Shown: in pieces, positions 45,701 to 60,700 of the stretch
Position numbering within the stretch: the stretch's first letter is position 1
Layout of the letters: the number at the start of each line of letters is the position of its first letter
Origin: Antedon mediterranea
Lineage: Eukaryota > Echinodermata > Crinoidea > Comatulida > Antedonidae
Length of the DNA stretch: 64,000 nucleotides
Direction of reading: 5' to 3'
NCBI RefSeq assembly: GCF_964355755.1
Contig: NC_092672.1
Coordinates: forward strand, 22,690,501-22,754,500
The notes under the pieces: model-generated
What the model was told of the DNA's origin: nothing
Seen by the model: the letters and a program-made list of their open reading frames with translations, nothing else
Databases searched by the model: none
Program-made: the position numbers and the translations under genes

Positions 45701-48700
45701 TGTCAAAATATCTGCATAAAATGTTTATTTGCGGAATGTTAATTTCAACCTATTGCATTTGATACAGAAAATATTTTTAAAATATTGCATCAGTAAAACA
45801 TCCAAAACAATATTTAGATTTTCTTTTTTTTTTATTTTCACTGCCGAATAGATAGTTGAAATCTTTAAAAATTAAACCAATTCATCATGATTAAAACAAA
45901 AATACATCCCTTCTGGTGGTGGTCTACTGTAGCCCTAGCTAACAGTGTACTGCCTAGCTAGGCCTACTACACTCTACTTCTAGAGACAGAAGTAGGCAGC
46001 AGTTAGGCTACTCGAGACTGTCAGTGGTAGTAGTAGACTAGTAGTACAGTAGCAGCAAATTCGGGCCTAGGCCTAGCTAGGCCTCTCCTGTTAGCTTAAC
46101 AAAAACTCACCTAAATGAATAAGATTCAACATCAAAGTTACCAACTGTAATTCTAACTTAGCATTCTGCTAGCTATAGTTTTCGTGTTTTCTTCAAGATT
46201 CGTCTCGCATCACTACTCGTCGACTCTCTCGCACGCATGCATTGCTATCGTTGTTGGCTGTTGATTTGGAAAGCATCATCATCCACACGATGTATCCATA
46301 CAATATGAATATTTATGAGCTAACTCAGGTCAAGGGTTACATTAAACCGGAACACATTTGTCTTCCAGACAAATAGCTTCCGGTTGGTTAATTTTTGCAT
46401 TAAATTGCGATTTTCCCGTGTAAAAAATTATTTTTTTCAATCCAAATTGAGGTCAAAGTGAATAACTTTTATGTGCAATTAAAATGGCCTATTCAACAAA
46501 AATATTGAAAAAAAAAATTTTTTCAGGGGGACAATACATCTTTAAGTACCTGTCCCTCTCTTAGGAATATCTTTGTTTTTCCAAACAAAAAGCTTTTCAT
46601 TTTATTTTCTTTGTCTGCTTCAGCTAAAACCAGATTCGTAATAACAGCACATTTACTTTTTGTATCCAAATCTTTTACATCTTCTGAGTTTGACCTTATT
46701 AATAATTCATACCTCTTAAGAAAATCACTGTACAACATTCTATAAGAAAATTGTCATTATCATTTCAGAATCAAGTATAACAAACAACACACTGGCAAGT
46801 ATGTTAGTAGGTGTTCAACATGTACAGTATGCACAGGGATATATATAGTATATATTATAAACAACACACTGGCAAGTATGTTAGTAGGTGTTTAACATGT
46901 ACAGTATGCACAGGGATATATATAGTATATATTATAAACAACACACTGGCAAGTATGTTAGTAGGTGTTCAACATGTACAGTATGCACAGGGATATATAT
47001 AGTATATATTATAAACAACACACTGGCAAGTATGTTAGTAGGTGTTCAACATGTACAGTATGCACAGGGATATATATAGTATATATTATAAACAACACAC
47101 TGGCAAGTATGTTAGTAGGTGTTCAACATGTACAGTATGCACAGGGATATATATAGTATATATTATAAACATCACAGGCACAGAATAAATTCTATACCGC
47201 CCGGTGATATACTGAAATTCAATTAATTAATTTGAAACGATGAAGATGAGGAAATCTGTGAGAATGAGAAAAAGTCGCCTCCACCAAGATTCAAACCCGG
47301 AACCTTCTGCTTGATGTCCTAACCATTAGACCACTGGGGCTTTCATGGTATTGTTCAAACTCGATTGGATCGTCGTGGTAAGGCGGTATAGCACTAGTCC
47401 CTCAGTTGTACGCACACGCATCAGAGATCAAATTGATACGCCCTCATCTTTCAGTATATATATACATATATATATATGTATTGTAAGTCCTAGAGCAAGC
47501 TGTTTAATTGGGATTGTAATAGTAACAAACACAGTAAAATACAAATTACAACAAATAAGAAGGTTGTAACATGTTTAGTGCAACCTATAAAACAATACAA
47601 CACAACCATTTTAGTTTTTGCTTAATTATTCAATATCGAAAACAAACAGGTGTAAGCTGACCTGGTAGGGAAGCCTGTTGCACTGATCTCAATTGTTTCA
47701 AGTTAACTTAACTAAACAAGGGTATCCACCAGTCATAGATGGGTACATTGTTAGTGCAAAAAGACACAAAACAACAGCTGTGAGCTGAACTGGTAGGGAA
47801 GCCTGTTGCAATGATCTCAATTGTTTCAAGTTAACTTAACTAAACAAGGGTATCAACCAGTCATAGATGGGTACATTGTTAGTATAAAAAGAACACAAAA
47901 CAATAGCTGTAAGCTGACCTGGTAGGGAAGCCTGTTGCACCGATCTCAATTGTTTCAAGAACACCGCAAGCACGTAGTTGATTTATAACATGAACGTTAT
48001 CAAAGCTGTCTGGTTGACACTCAAGACTTGGTTTGATACAGCGGATGTAGTGAGGTGTTGTTTCATGTAAAGTAGCCATAAGACTGTCCAATGAATTCTA
48101 AGATATAAGATAGAATTGTTAGATTGTTACCCCGAAGATTACATGTAAAAACTAAATGGTATCAACCAAAATAAGTATAAGTAAATACAAAATGGATTGA
48201 GGAAATATGTCTGATAATCAAAAAAAAAAAATATCTTGCATATATTTATTATTATAAGTTACATTTTCAACAGAAGTTAAAAAAAAATTGGGAAGAAATA
48301 ATTTGAGTGATCCTGCAGATGTTTATTTGATTTATTTCAGCGTCATAAAAAACAATTTACAGATAAATTACAATTAATATAATATACAGGAAACAAAATA
48401 TGAAACATCAACAATATACAAAAACAGGGATGCTGAGGAAAACCCATAAAAGTCCTTGTTTCTCCTTTTTTCAAGAAAAAGCAAAAACAACAACAAAGCA
48501 AAAAAACCTATCTAAATTCTAAAGCAAGAGCTCAGTCTTGAAGCTATTTTTCAATACTAAATTCATCAAGAGTCTAAATTAAGTTTTGAATGAGTTTCAA
48601 CTTTCAGGATTCTGTACCTTAAATTTTGATACCACTGTAGAAGTCTTTTTGCCTTTTGTTTTACTTGGACTCTGAAAAAAATTCATAAAATTAACATATT

Positions 48701-51700
48701 TTAGGTTAAACAGAACTATTGACATAACTGACAAGATGCAAAGACATTATAAATATCACACATTTATTCGGCATTGTTCTTTGTTTAAAAGTTTCATGAT
48801 GTAACATTGATGAAGACAGAACTTAAAAAGCAATGGTATAGTGTTAGTACGGTGTTAGTATGGTGTTACTACATTGTTAGTATGGTGTTACTACAGTGTT
48901 AGTATGGTGTTACTACATTGTTAGTATGGTGTTACTACATTGTTAGTATGGTGTTACTACAGTGTTAGTATGGTGTTACTACATTGTTAGTATGGTGTTA
49001 CTACATTGTTAGTATGGTGTTACTACAGTGTTAGTATGGTGTTACTACATTGTTAGTATGGTGTTACTACATTGTTAGTATGGTGTTATTACATTGTTAG
49101 TATGGTGTTACTACAGTGTTAGTATGGTGTTACTACATTGTTAGTATGGTGTTACTACATTGTTAGTATGGTGTTACTACATTGTTAGTATGGTGTTACT
49201 ACATTGTTAGTATGGTGTTACTACATTGTTAGAATGGTGTTACTACATTGTTAGTATTGTGTTACTACAGTGTTAGTATGGTGTTACTACATTGTTAGTA
49301 TGGTGTTACTACATTGTTAGTATGGTGTTACTACATTGTTAGTATGGTGTTACTACAGTGTTAGTTTGATGTTACTATGGTGTTACTACATTGTTAGTAT
49401 GGTGTTAGTATAGTGTTACTATGGTGTTTAAAAACAAATGATAAGATCAATCACCTGTAAACTGGTAACATTAGCATCAACTAATTGTTGCACAAACTTC
49501 TTGCTGCTAATTTTAAGCAAATCTACAAGTTCTGCTGGAATACCATCCTAAACACATCAAATGATACACAATAGATTAATTAGTAAATGAACATACACCT
49601 GTGAACACTGCACATCAAATCTACAAGTTCTGCTGGAATACCATCCTAAAAACATCAAATGATACACAATAGATTAATTAGTAAATGAACATTCACCTGT
49701 GTACACTGCACATCAAATCTAATGAGCAAATATAATGTAATAGCAATAAGGTTTCCATTCAAAGTAAATATTATAGGGATACTCGGAAAAAAAGCCATGG
49801 TAATAGGGCAGGAGGGCAAGTTGGTAAATTGATTGTTCGTTAACTTGATGAAATTGTAATATTGGAGAGCATATGTGGTTAAATAGGTTGAAACACTCTT
49901 GTCGTTTTCTAAATTGAATTGTGTTAGTGAACCAATTCTTATTTTGATATAAAAACAGAGAAATGTAATACTGTAAGCTGAGAACGTACTCCAGACTGAA
50001 AAAAGATGGCAGCCGTAAATGTGTTCAAAAACATTATTTAACATAACAAATAATAATCTAATATAATACATTCACATATTCTTGTCAAAGAACAGTGAAG
50101 ATTTATAAATCGCAATGGAATGAATAAATTCTAGGTAATCTAGCATTTTTGTATTTGAGGATCATATAGAATGCGTTCACGGTTATACGCTTAACACGCT
50201 GCATTGTGTATTGTTCTCACGCAGATAGGCTCAACACAGGCATATAGCAGTGCGTACTGCGTAGGGCATATCTGATTGGTCGATTGAAAGCCGCTATTTT
50301 GTTGGTTCCCTCTCCATAGAGAATCACCTTTTGAACTGCGATAACAGAGCATAATAATAGATAGAGCATTACCTATAGCTACAAACAGCCATTCATACAT
50401 TTTACTGTGGTATTTATTTTCAGTTATAAGATTATGAGAAATGAGTTTAAACGAAGCAGATGCACTATTCCATAATTGTAATGCTTTGAGAAACTATTTA
50501 TGAACTTCTAACCCCCTTTTTTTGTGAATATACTGTAAAACTGGCTTTCAGTTGTAAGTATATTACCTTATTCTTTTCAATTAGACCATCCACTTGGTAC
50601 GTAACTTTCTCTGCATAGTGATGCACAACAAAAGCTGGTGATGTCACTGATATGTGTGCACGAGATAAGCTTGCACTGCTGATGGTGTCATGAAGAAACT
50701 CACAAAATGAACTTGGATCTGAATGTCTGTTTAACTTGCATTGCTATAAACAAGATAAACTTGCAATTAGTTCATAGAAAGTAAATGACATAATAACATG
50801 ATTGTGATCCTTAGATGGACAGTCTTCACTAAGCACAACAACTTGTAGTTTGCAACCGGTTGTGGTGCTACTGTACTTTTGCACCTAACTCACTGGGTAA
50901 AAGGTCACTCACCATCACTGATGTGCAGTAGGTGAATATTTTTAAATTGGTGTTAAGCTTGAGGTGCAAAAGTACATCAGCACCAGGTTTTCTAGTGTAA
51001 ACTAGGCTCAAAAGTCCATTGTTTATCTTCTTACAAACGACAGTTTATTTTTATTGAAAGACAAACTATGGTTTGTAAGACAAACTATGCCTGTATGGTA
51101 AAAACCACTGTTTCTCAAAATGTCAAATTCAAAATAGGAAAGAGTTATTATTTTACGACGTACTGTACTACGATTGAGAAAGGCAAATTCTCAATACATC
51201 TTTTTTTACAGCAGTTTATCTTTCAATAAAAAGACAAACTACAGAATACAGGTCTTTTCCAACCATAATTGGCGAAAAACTATGGAATAGCAACACTTAC
51301 TTGATTCATAAGTGCAAATATACTGATGTTGCCTTCAATAACATCAAGACATGTTTATTGACAGTGGAATAGCAACACTTACTTGATTCATAAGTGCAAA
51401 TATACTGATGTTGCCTTCAATAACATCAAGACATATTTATTGACAGTGGAATAGCAACACTTACTTGATTCATAAGTGCAAATATACTGATGTTGCCTTC
51501 CATAACGTCAAGACATGTTTTATTGTCAGAAAAGTCTTCAAATTGCCATGGAATTCCCTCAGATTGACAGTCATCCTAGAATAATATAAACATGGCTGTT
51601 TAATCAGCAGTATAATTATGTTTATAAAGGTTCATCATTATCACTGTTAGAGAAAAAAAGTGAATGATAATTCTCATAAACTTTAATTATTATTGTTATC

Positions 51701-54700
51701 TTAATTATTTTATATTATATTATAATTATACTTGTATTTTGATATTTTTTTTACAAGATTCGTTTGATATAAACTAAAAGAAGTGCCATATTATTTTTCT
51801 TCATTTTTTTTTTAAATAAAAGAACTGTTGTTATTATCACTCTAATAAAACACCGTAGCACCAACTGTATATTAGCATACTCTATATATAGAAAATAAGT
51901 TTGTTGGAATACCTGTTCTGCTTTGAGGAAGTTGTGCACAAAATGTTGCTGAAGCTTCTCATTTGCATAATTTATGCATAATTGCTCCAAACTGTTAAAT
52001 GAAAAACTTTCAAATCCGTAGACATCCAGTAGACCAATGTAAGACTGCCAACTCCTGGCCATGGTACAGCCATTGATGAATCCAACGAGCCAATCAAAAA
52101 CTCTGAAACGTTAAACCATAATTTAGTCAGTCTTCAAAGCTAGTTTTTTTTTGGTAAAACCAAAGTGGGGTTGAAAAAGTTTGCATGTAAACATTTTCTC
52201 CTGTTACATACTAACTACATGACAAAGAAAAAAATTAGGCAGAAAGCAGTCAGGCCATGACAGAAAGAGAGATTAGGCAAGAAAAAAAAATAAATTAAAT
52301 TAACTAAATATTAGAGTTTGAATGTAATGTATGTTTATTTTATTTTTGTGAATGTTTAAAGGTGTATGCAGGATTTGTTGTGGGCAATCCGCCTCGGTGC
52401 AGCCCAGCATGCATATGGGGAAGCAAATAAAAGTTATTGGATTTGTACAACATCTTCTGTGGGTTTGTTTTGAATGTATAACAGGTCAGTAAAAAGGTAA
52501 ATACTGCACAACAAGAATCATTTTCAAAAGAATAAATAGGTTTCTTTCACTACAAACAAATATAGCTTTAATGTTTGTAAAATACCTGGCATAGAGTAAC
52601 TTTGCAAGACAATCTCTCCTTGTATGACATTCATCTTTTAAGCAAGGCTTCATAAAGACACTCTTTCTACGCTTGTGAGATGCAGTGATTTGTCGGAATG
52701 CAAGAAATCTAGTTAAGGCATCAACATCAAGACCAAGTAACTGTGCAGCAGCATTAACAGAGGTGTCAACTCCTGATGAAGCAACATCAATAGTACAACA
52801 ATATGATATATTGAATAATTAGTAAATTAGAAAATCTCTCTTTGGCTGAAATATTTTATCAACATTTTTTGAAGATGGAGAAGAATATTAATAAGATTAT
52901 TTAAGATTTTAAAATGATATAATTATTAACGATATTTTTTTAGATATTTTTTAACCAACCTACCATAACATTAAGGTATTCCTTATGTCCGTTTTAGTTA
53001 TTTCTCATATATTATATTATGGTAGAAATAAAAACAAATAAAAAAATACTTAAAAGATATATATACTGTTGATAGAATATTTTGAATTATAAGTAAACGC
53101 CAATTTATTATAAACATAATCTATTAAAACTTTAAGGTCGCAACTACTTTAAGCTAAACTATAAATACTGTATGCAATCTTAAAGGTCGCAACTACTTTA
53201 AGCTAAACTATAAATACTGTATGTATGCAATCTTAAAGGTTGCAACTACTTTAAGCTAAACTATAAATACTGTATGCAATCTTAAAGGTTGCAACTACTT
53301 TAAGCTAAACTATAAATACTGTATGCAAACTTAAAGGTTGCAACTACTTTAAGCTAAACTATAAATACTGTATGCAATCTTAAAGGTTGCAACTACTTTA
53401 AGCTAAACTATAAATACTGTATGCAAACTTAAAGGTTGCAACTACTTTAAGCTAAACTATAAATACTGTATGCAATCTTAAAGGTTGCAACTACTTTAAG
53501 CTAAACTATAAATACTGTATGCAATCTTAAAGGTTGCAACTACTTTAAGCTAAACTATAAATACTGTATGCAAACTTAAAGGTTGCAACTACTTTAAGCT
53601 AAACTATAAATACTGTATGAAAACTTAAAGGTTGCAACTACTTTAAGCTAAACTATAAATACTGTATGCAATCTAAAAGGTTGCAACTACTTTAAGCTAA
53701 ACTATAAATACTGTATGCAATCTTAAAGGTTGCAACTACTTTAAGCTAAACTATAAATACTGTATGCAATCTTTTTACTGGTATAATACAGAAAATAATT
53801 AAACCCCATAACCTTTATATCATTTACCTTGTTTTTCAGAATCAATTTCACATGGTCCAGTAACATCATCACTAATAAACTCTACATTTCCAAGATGAAG
53901 TATACCACTTAAAACCTACAAATAAACACCTTTTCAAATTCAATTCAATAATTCAAAAAATAGAATTTATAACATTACTATTAGATTTATGTACTGTATA
54001 AAAAACATCAAAGTCTATTATCACTAATTTATATACTACCATATGGTTTTCATTACCATAAATTTGTAAAAGTTGTTTTGAATCAATATACTATCATAAT
54101 TGTAAAAACTAGGTAAAAGATCACTGATGTTTACTGTCCACATGTGCTGGATTAGTTCAACCAAGGCATCTAAACACATTGCTTTGGTTCAGTTAGTTCA
54201 CTGATGCTTACTGTCCACATGTGCTGGATTAGTTCAACCAAGGCATCTAAACACATTGCTTTGGTTCAGTTAGTTCACTGATGTTTACTGTCCACATGTG
54301 CTGGATTAGTTCAACCAAGGCATCTAAACACATTGCTTTGGTTCAGTATAGTTCACTGATGTTTACTGTCCACATGTGCTGGATTAGTTCAACCAAGGCA
54401 TCTAAACACATTGCTTTGGTTCAGTTAGTTCACTGATGTTTACTGTTCACATGTGCTGGATTAGTTCAACCAAGGCATCTAAACACATTGCTTTGGTTCA
54501 GTTAGTTCACTGATGTTTACTGTCCACATGTGCTAGATTAGTTCAACCAAGGCATCTAAACACATTGCTTTGGTTCAGTTAGTTCACTGATGTTTACTGT
54601 CCACATGTGCTGGATTAGTTCAACCAAGGCATCTAAACACATTGCTTTGGTTCAGTTAGTTCACTGATGTTTACTGTCCACATGTGCTAGATTAGTTCAA

Positions 54701-57700
54701 CCAAGGCATCTAAACACATTGCTTTGGTTCAGTTAGTTCACTGATGTTTACTGTCCACATGTGCTGGATTAGTTCAACCAAGGCATCTAAACACATTGCT
54801 TTGGTTCAGAATAGTTCACTGATGTTTATAATTCTTGAGCTGTGACCTGCTAAGTCCAACATTAGACATTGCTTACTAACTAAGTAAGTAAAAGTTTCTT
54901 ACTTTAAATAATTCTTGTTGCTGTGACCTGCTAAGTCCAACATTACACATTGCTTGCTTTGTAACTATAAAATCTTGTTTATCCTTTTGATTACATGCAT
55001 CTTCTGAACGGTTTAGTGGCACATAGTTTAAGTTGTCTGAACTCAATACATTTGGTAGTAACCAGTTCCTCCTTTCCCTTTCATTTGCGCCAAACAGCAT
55101 CTATGATAATTTGAAAGAAGAAATGTTAATGATATTATTAAAAAGACTAATAATGAGAATAATATAAACTAATAATATATTTCATGCTTTGATAACATTA
55201 GTAGAGTGAGTGCTTTCTTGCCCTATATTACAAAATATTACAAAGTGACAATTTTGTTTCAAGATGTTTAATATCAGTACCAGAAAGATCCTTTTCACAT
55301 TTGCCTACATTGATCTCCAGACTTATTACATGTTTTCATATTTACTCACGAACCTTGTGAAATCACGGGGGAAGTATTGTCATTGTATAGTTGATGGTGC
55401 TATCATTAGTACAATCTCAAGTTTGTGAGGAAAAAAAAGTCACGCTTCAATACTTTCAAATAGGTGTACGGTCAGTTAAATACCAGGACAAAGCACAAAT
55501 GCGCAGAACAAACAAAAAAACAGGCCCCTGTGAATATCAGTAGAATTTTAACAACCTGATTACAACCAGAGGGTATATGTTTGCTATTAGCCTACTCACT
55601 TTAGAAACATGGCAACAGAAATATATTGCAGGGTTTTCTCTAACCTGCAGAAAATATGCAAATGTATCACAGTTCCAACAGTTAAGTTAAACAGTTGGTT
55701 ATCCGGTTTAAAGGTACACAAAAATGAAACGTAATTAATACTAACTTGGTAAAAGATGTGAAAATTCCTGGCACCATCACATTGATAAACAACTCTAGTT
55801 TTCTCAAGAAGATATGTCTGAATAGAAGCACCAACAACATGATTTCCACTGAAAAAAAAATTGTAAAGTTAAAATAAGAATTGCTCTTGTGTGTAATTTC
55901 ATTCTTCCCTGCTATGACACACAAAATGGCATATGTAGAAACTCAAAATGCATGGCCTGTATACAGTATGTTGGTTGAACATTGACAAATAAAAATAATG
56001 TATGAAACTTACCGACTGAATTGTAGCTGAATGTACTTTCCAAAGCGGCTACTATTGTGATTCCTGGACGTGCTAGCATTGCCTAAGAAAATGAAATAAT
56101 AGTTGTCTAACAGAGATGGAGTTGTATGGAGGTGTAGGGTACTGAGTGGCAAAAAATTATTACTGTATATATATATACTGGTGCAGGCCATCAAATATTG
56201 CCATCAATTGCAATTAATTCTACTAGTCTTAATGATACCAAATCTGCCAAAAATTAAATTTGAGCATAAAATCTCACCAAATTCATATTTAGAACATACT
56301 GTAAGTTCCCCACTGCTGATCAACAGTTTTAGCCTATATATTATATTAGGAGTTTAAAGGATTTTGGCACCATGACTGAAGGTTAAAGATATGCTAGAAT
56401 TACAAAATGTAAAATCAGTACACAAACTGCTTTAAATTATCATTTTAAATTTCATTTTACATAAAGCGTTAATCAATTTTAGGTTAGGTGTAGCTTTATT
56501 TATTTATTTTTAAATCAGTATGATATTTATTGACTTTTATATTTCAGTTTTCTCAGGGAAGAGTTAAATTTAATTTAACTCTTCCCTGGTTTTCCTTGTA
56601 ATTTTAATGGTACACTATCATTATGCTCATTTTTATTTGGTTCTCATCTCTTTATCGACTGTTCTTATTCTATTTTTTCTTTATCTGTTGATGATAATGA
56701 TGATGAATATAGAAAATTTGATATATTGATATGATTTAAAAATTCTGATTTTGTATATTTAACAAAAATAAAGGTCCAACTTCTAGCAATCTTTATTAGG
56801 ACCATAACAGTACATAGATGTTTTTACATTTGAGAATGACATGTGTATCTTACTGTACTTTATTAAAGATAAACATAATAATTACCAAATGCTTCAAGAA
56901 TAGGATTTGAGTCTAATATTCTACGTTCAATGCAATCTGCTGGTGATGGTGTAAAACCACTATGAACAAAAAAGACAACAAGTTATCACAAATAAGTAAC
57001 AAAACAGAGACAAATCTATAATTATGATGAAATAAAAACTGTAACTTTACATACATGAGAGTGTTTAATGATATTAATGTGTTTATTTTTATTACCCAGG
57101 GTTACATACTGCCACCATTGTCAGATATTTTAGTAAACATCTTGCATTCCATGTCTGTAATAAAACAATAATAAATAACAGAGAATAACAAACGTTTTTG
57201 TATGCTCACAAAAAATATTGACTAAACTGCATTTGTGAAAATGGGTTGCCAACATTCCCTCTTTGCACGTCTGGCAAGCATTTATGTGACATTCAATAAA
57301 TGCTGATTTTGTAACAGTGTCCTTTGAAACAGTAAAAACAAATTATAGCACTCTCTATTACTTGTCCATGCTTTTAGCCTCTCTATTTTTATTTAAGTTT
57401 GGGCCTCTCCATTATTTCAAAATAAACAAGAAATGGTTTTAAAGGTAAAAAATTGACTCTGATTACATTGGTGAAAACAAACGTAAAACTGAAATTGTTG
57501 AATTACCTTTCCAGAACCACTTTCACCGCTGACAATTATTGACTGATTAATCTTGTATAGTCTTCTAGTAAGATTACACAAAGCTGTTTCTGCAATTCCA
57601 AATACATGTGGTGGGTGTGCCTGAAAAAAAATAAAATAAAAAGATGTATATTCCCCAAAAAACATGAAAATGAGGATTAATAAAATCAAGCCATTTTACT

Positions 57701-60700
57701 GTTTTAAAAAAGTTATTCATTTTAAAGAAATAAAAACAAACAAATATAGTGTTTTTACTTTAAAAAAAGACAAAATTAATGGTTAAACTTAACCAAATGT
57801 TAAAAAATTACAGTTTTTCAGGTAAATAATGTTTTTTTTTCAATTTTTGGTCAAAGTGAATAACTACAGTATTATGTGACATAAAATAGCATATTCAGCA
57901 AAACAATTATCTTTTCAGAGGAGCTCTGCATATATCTCTAAGTTCTCACTTGTAAGTGCAACTGAGGACATATTAATATTTTTGCCCAATATTGAAGATA
58001 AAGTGAAGTCAAGATTTTAATAGTGATGTCACCAACATATAAATTTTCCTAAAAATCAATAGTATACTAGCGAATCATTGTTTACCTTTTGATCACTATG
58101 GTAACGATGAATCATATGAACATCAAAATGTCCAGTTTCTTTGAAAGGATTTAAAGTAACAAGGGTGTTGCCAGTCTGAGTGTGGTATCTACCAGCTAAG
58201 TAGCGCTCACGTAAACAGTTCAGCACTATGAACAGAAAAACTTAGGTTAAGTAACAAGTGTGTTGCCAGTTTGAGTGTGGTATCTACCAGCTAAGTACCG
58301 CTCATGTAAACAGTTCAGCACTATGAACAGAAAACATTAGAAGTAACAAGTGTGTTGCCAGTCTGAGTGTGGTATCTACCAGCTAAGTACCGCTCATGTA
58401 AACAGTTCAGCACTATGAACAGAAAACATTTTGTTAAGTAACAAGTGTGTTGCCAGTCTGAGTGTGGTATCTACCAGCTAAGTACCGCTCATGTAAACAG
58501 TTCAGCACTATGAACAGAAAACATTTTGTTAAGTAACAAGTGTGTTGCCAGTCTGAGTGTGGTATCTACCAGCTAAGTACCGCTCACATAAACAGTTCAG
58601 CACTATGAACAGACAACATTAGAAGTAACAAGTGTGTTGCCAGTCTAAGTGTGGTATCTACCAGCTAAGTACTGCTCAAGTGTGTTGCCAATATTTTGTC
58701 AAATTTTCTTCAAATTATTCGCTGTTCTACTCTAAAAATGTATTACTGAACTATAAATTTTATTTTAAAGTGAGTATTTAATTTGGAAAAATTTGAAGGA
58801 AAATGTTGGATTCATCCAAATTGTGGTCTTTGATCTCTAATTAGTTAGAGGGAGGCAACAGCTAATGGTAAAAAATAGGTGATCATCTGGCTTTAAATTA
58901 GATTGAGCTTTTAATTAAAGGAGTCTTTAATAGAAGGAAGACCTGTATAGTACTAACAACCATTGAAACATGTGTCTACTATTAATTCACTTACCAGCAG
59001 GTTCTGAGAGAGGATTAAGCAAAACAAGATCATCTGTATTGATCCAATCTGTTTGAGTACACAGCACTGGATAGCCAGCATGACCACGTATCACAACCTC
59101 CTAGACAATGAAGTTACAAGCAATATTTAAAATACATTATATAGAATACTTAGTAGCAAGGTTGGGTTGTTAACATAGATGGTATGCTTCCCTCCCCTCC
59201 TTACCTCACAATTATATTTTGTGTCTATAATCTTGCCATCACTAAAACATGAATTAACACACGCTGGAACCCAAACCTCTTACCTGGCCATTAGATTTAG
59301 TGACTATAAACTTGCCATCACTAAAACATGAATTAACACACGCTGGAACTCAAACCTCTTACCTGGCCATTAGATTTTGTGACTATAAACTTGCCATCAC
59401 TAAAACATGAATTAACACATGCTAGAACCCAAACTTCTTACCTGGCCATTAGATTTAGTGACTATAATCTTGCCATCACTAAAACATGAATTAACACACG
59501 CTGGAACCCAAACCTCTTACCTGGCCAATAGATTTAGTGACTATAATCTTGCCATCACTAAAACATGAATTAACACACGCTGGAACCCAAACCTCTTACC
59601 TGGCCATTAGATTTAGTGACTATAAACTTGCCATCACTAAAACATGAATTAACACACGCTGGAACTCAAACCTCTTACCTGGCCATTAGATTTTGTGACT
59701 ATAAACTTGCCATCACTAAAACATGAATTAACACATGCTAGAACCCAAACTTCTTACCTGGCCATTAGATTTAGTGACTATAATCTTGCCATCACTAAAA
59801 CATGAATTAACACACGCTGGAACCCAAACCTCTTACCTGGCCATTAGATTTAGTGACTATAAACGTGCCATCACTAAAACATGAATTAACACACGCTGGA
59901 ACCCAAACCTCTTACCTGGCCAATAGATTTAGTGACTATAATCTTGCCATCACTAAAACATGAACTAACACACGCTGGAACCCAAACCTCTTACCTGGCC
60001 ATTATATTTAGTGACTATAATCTTGCCATCACTAAAACATGAATTAACACAAGCTGGAACCCAAACCTCTTACCTGGCCAATAGATTTAGTGACTATAAT
60101 CTTGCCATCAATAAAACATGAACTAACACACGCTGGAACCCAAACCTCTTACCTGGCCATTATATTTAGCGACTATAATCTTGCCATCACTAAAACATGA
60201 ATTAACACACGCTGGAACCCAAACCTCTTACCTGGCCATTAGATTTAGTGACTATAAACTTTCCATCACTAAAACATGAATTAACACACGCTGGAACCCA
60301 AACCTCTTACCTGGCCATTAGATTTAGTGACTATAATCTTGCCATCACTAAAACATGAACCAACACACGCTGGAACCCAAACCTCTTACCTGGCCATTAT
60401 ATTTAGTGACTATAATCTTGCCATCACTAAAACATGAATTAACACACGCTGGAACCCAAACCTCTTTTTCATCATGTATCCACACCATTAACCCCTGAAA
60501 GTACAGTAAACAGTTCATTATTCAATTCAATCAACTTTTATTATCCACAATCTGATTCTTTTGGTTGTGGCAGACTCACAAATGTAAATAAACATTTAAA
60601 ACAAACATTTAAAATACACATGTATACAAATTATTGCTAAAGAGTAATTTTTGTAAAGTCTAACAGCTTTCATAATAAATTATTCATTTGGAGCTTTGAG

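Noticed and set aside
46811-47156. Three identical 63-codon ORFs
   Set aside because: They are offsets of the same 77-bp tandem repeat.
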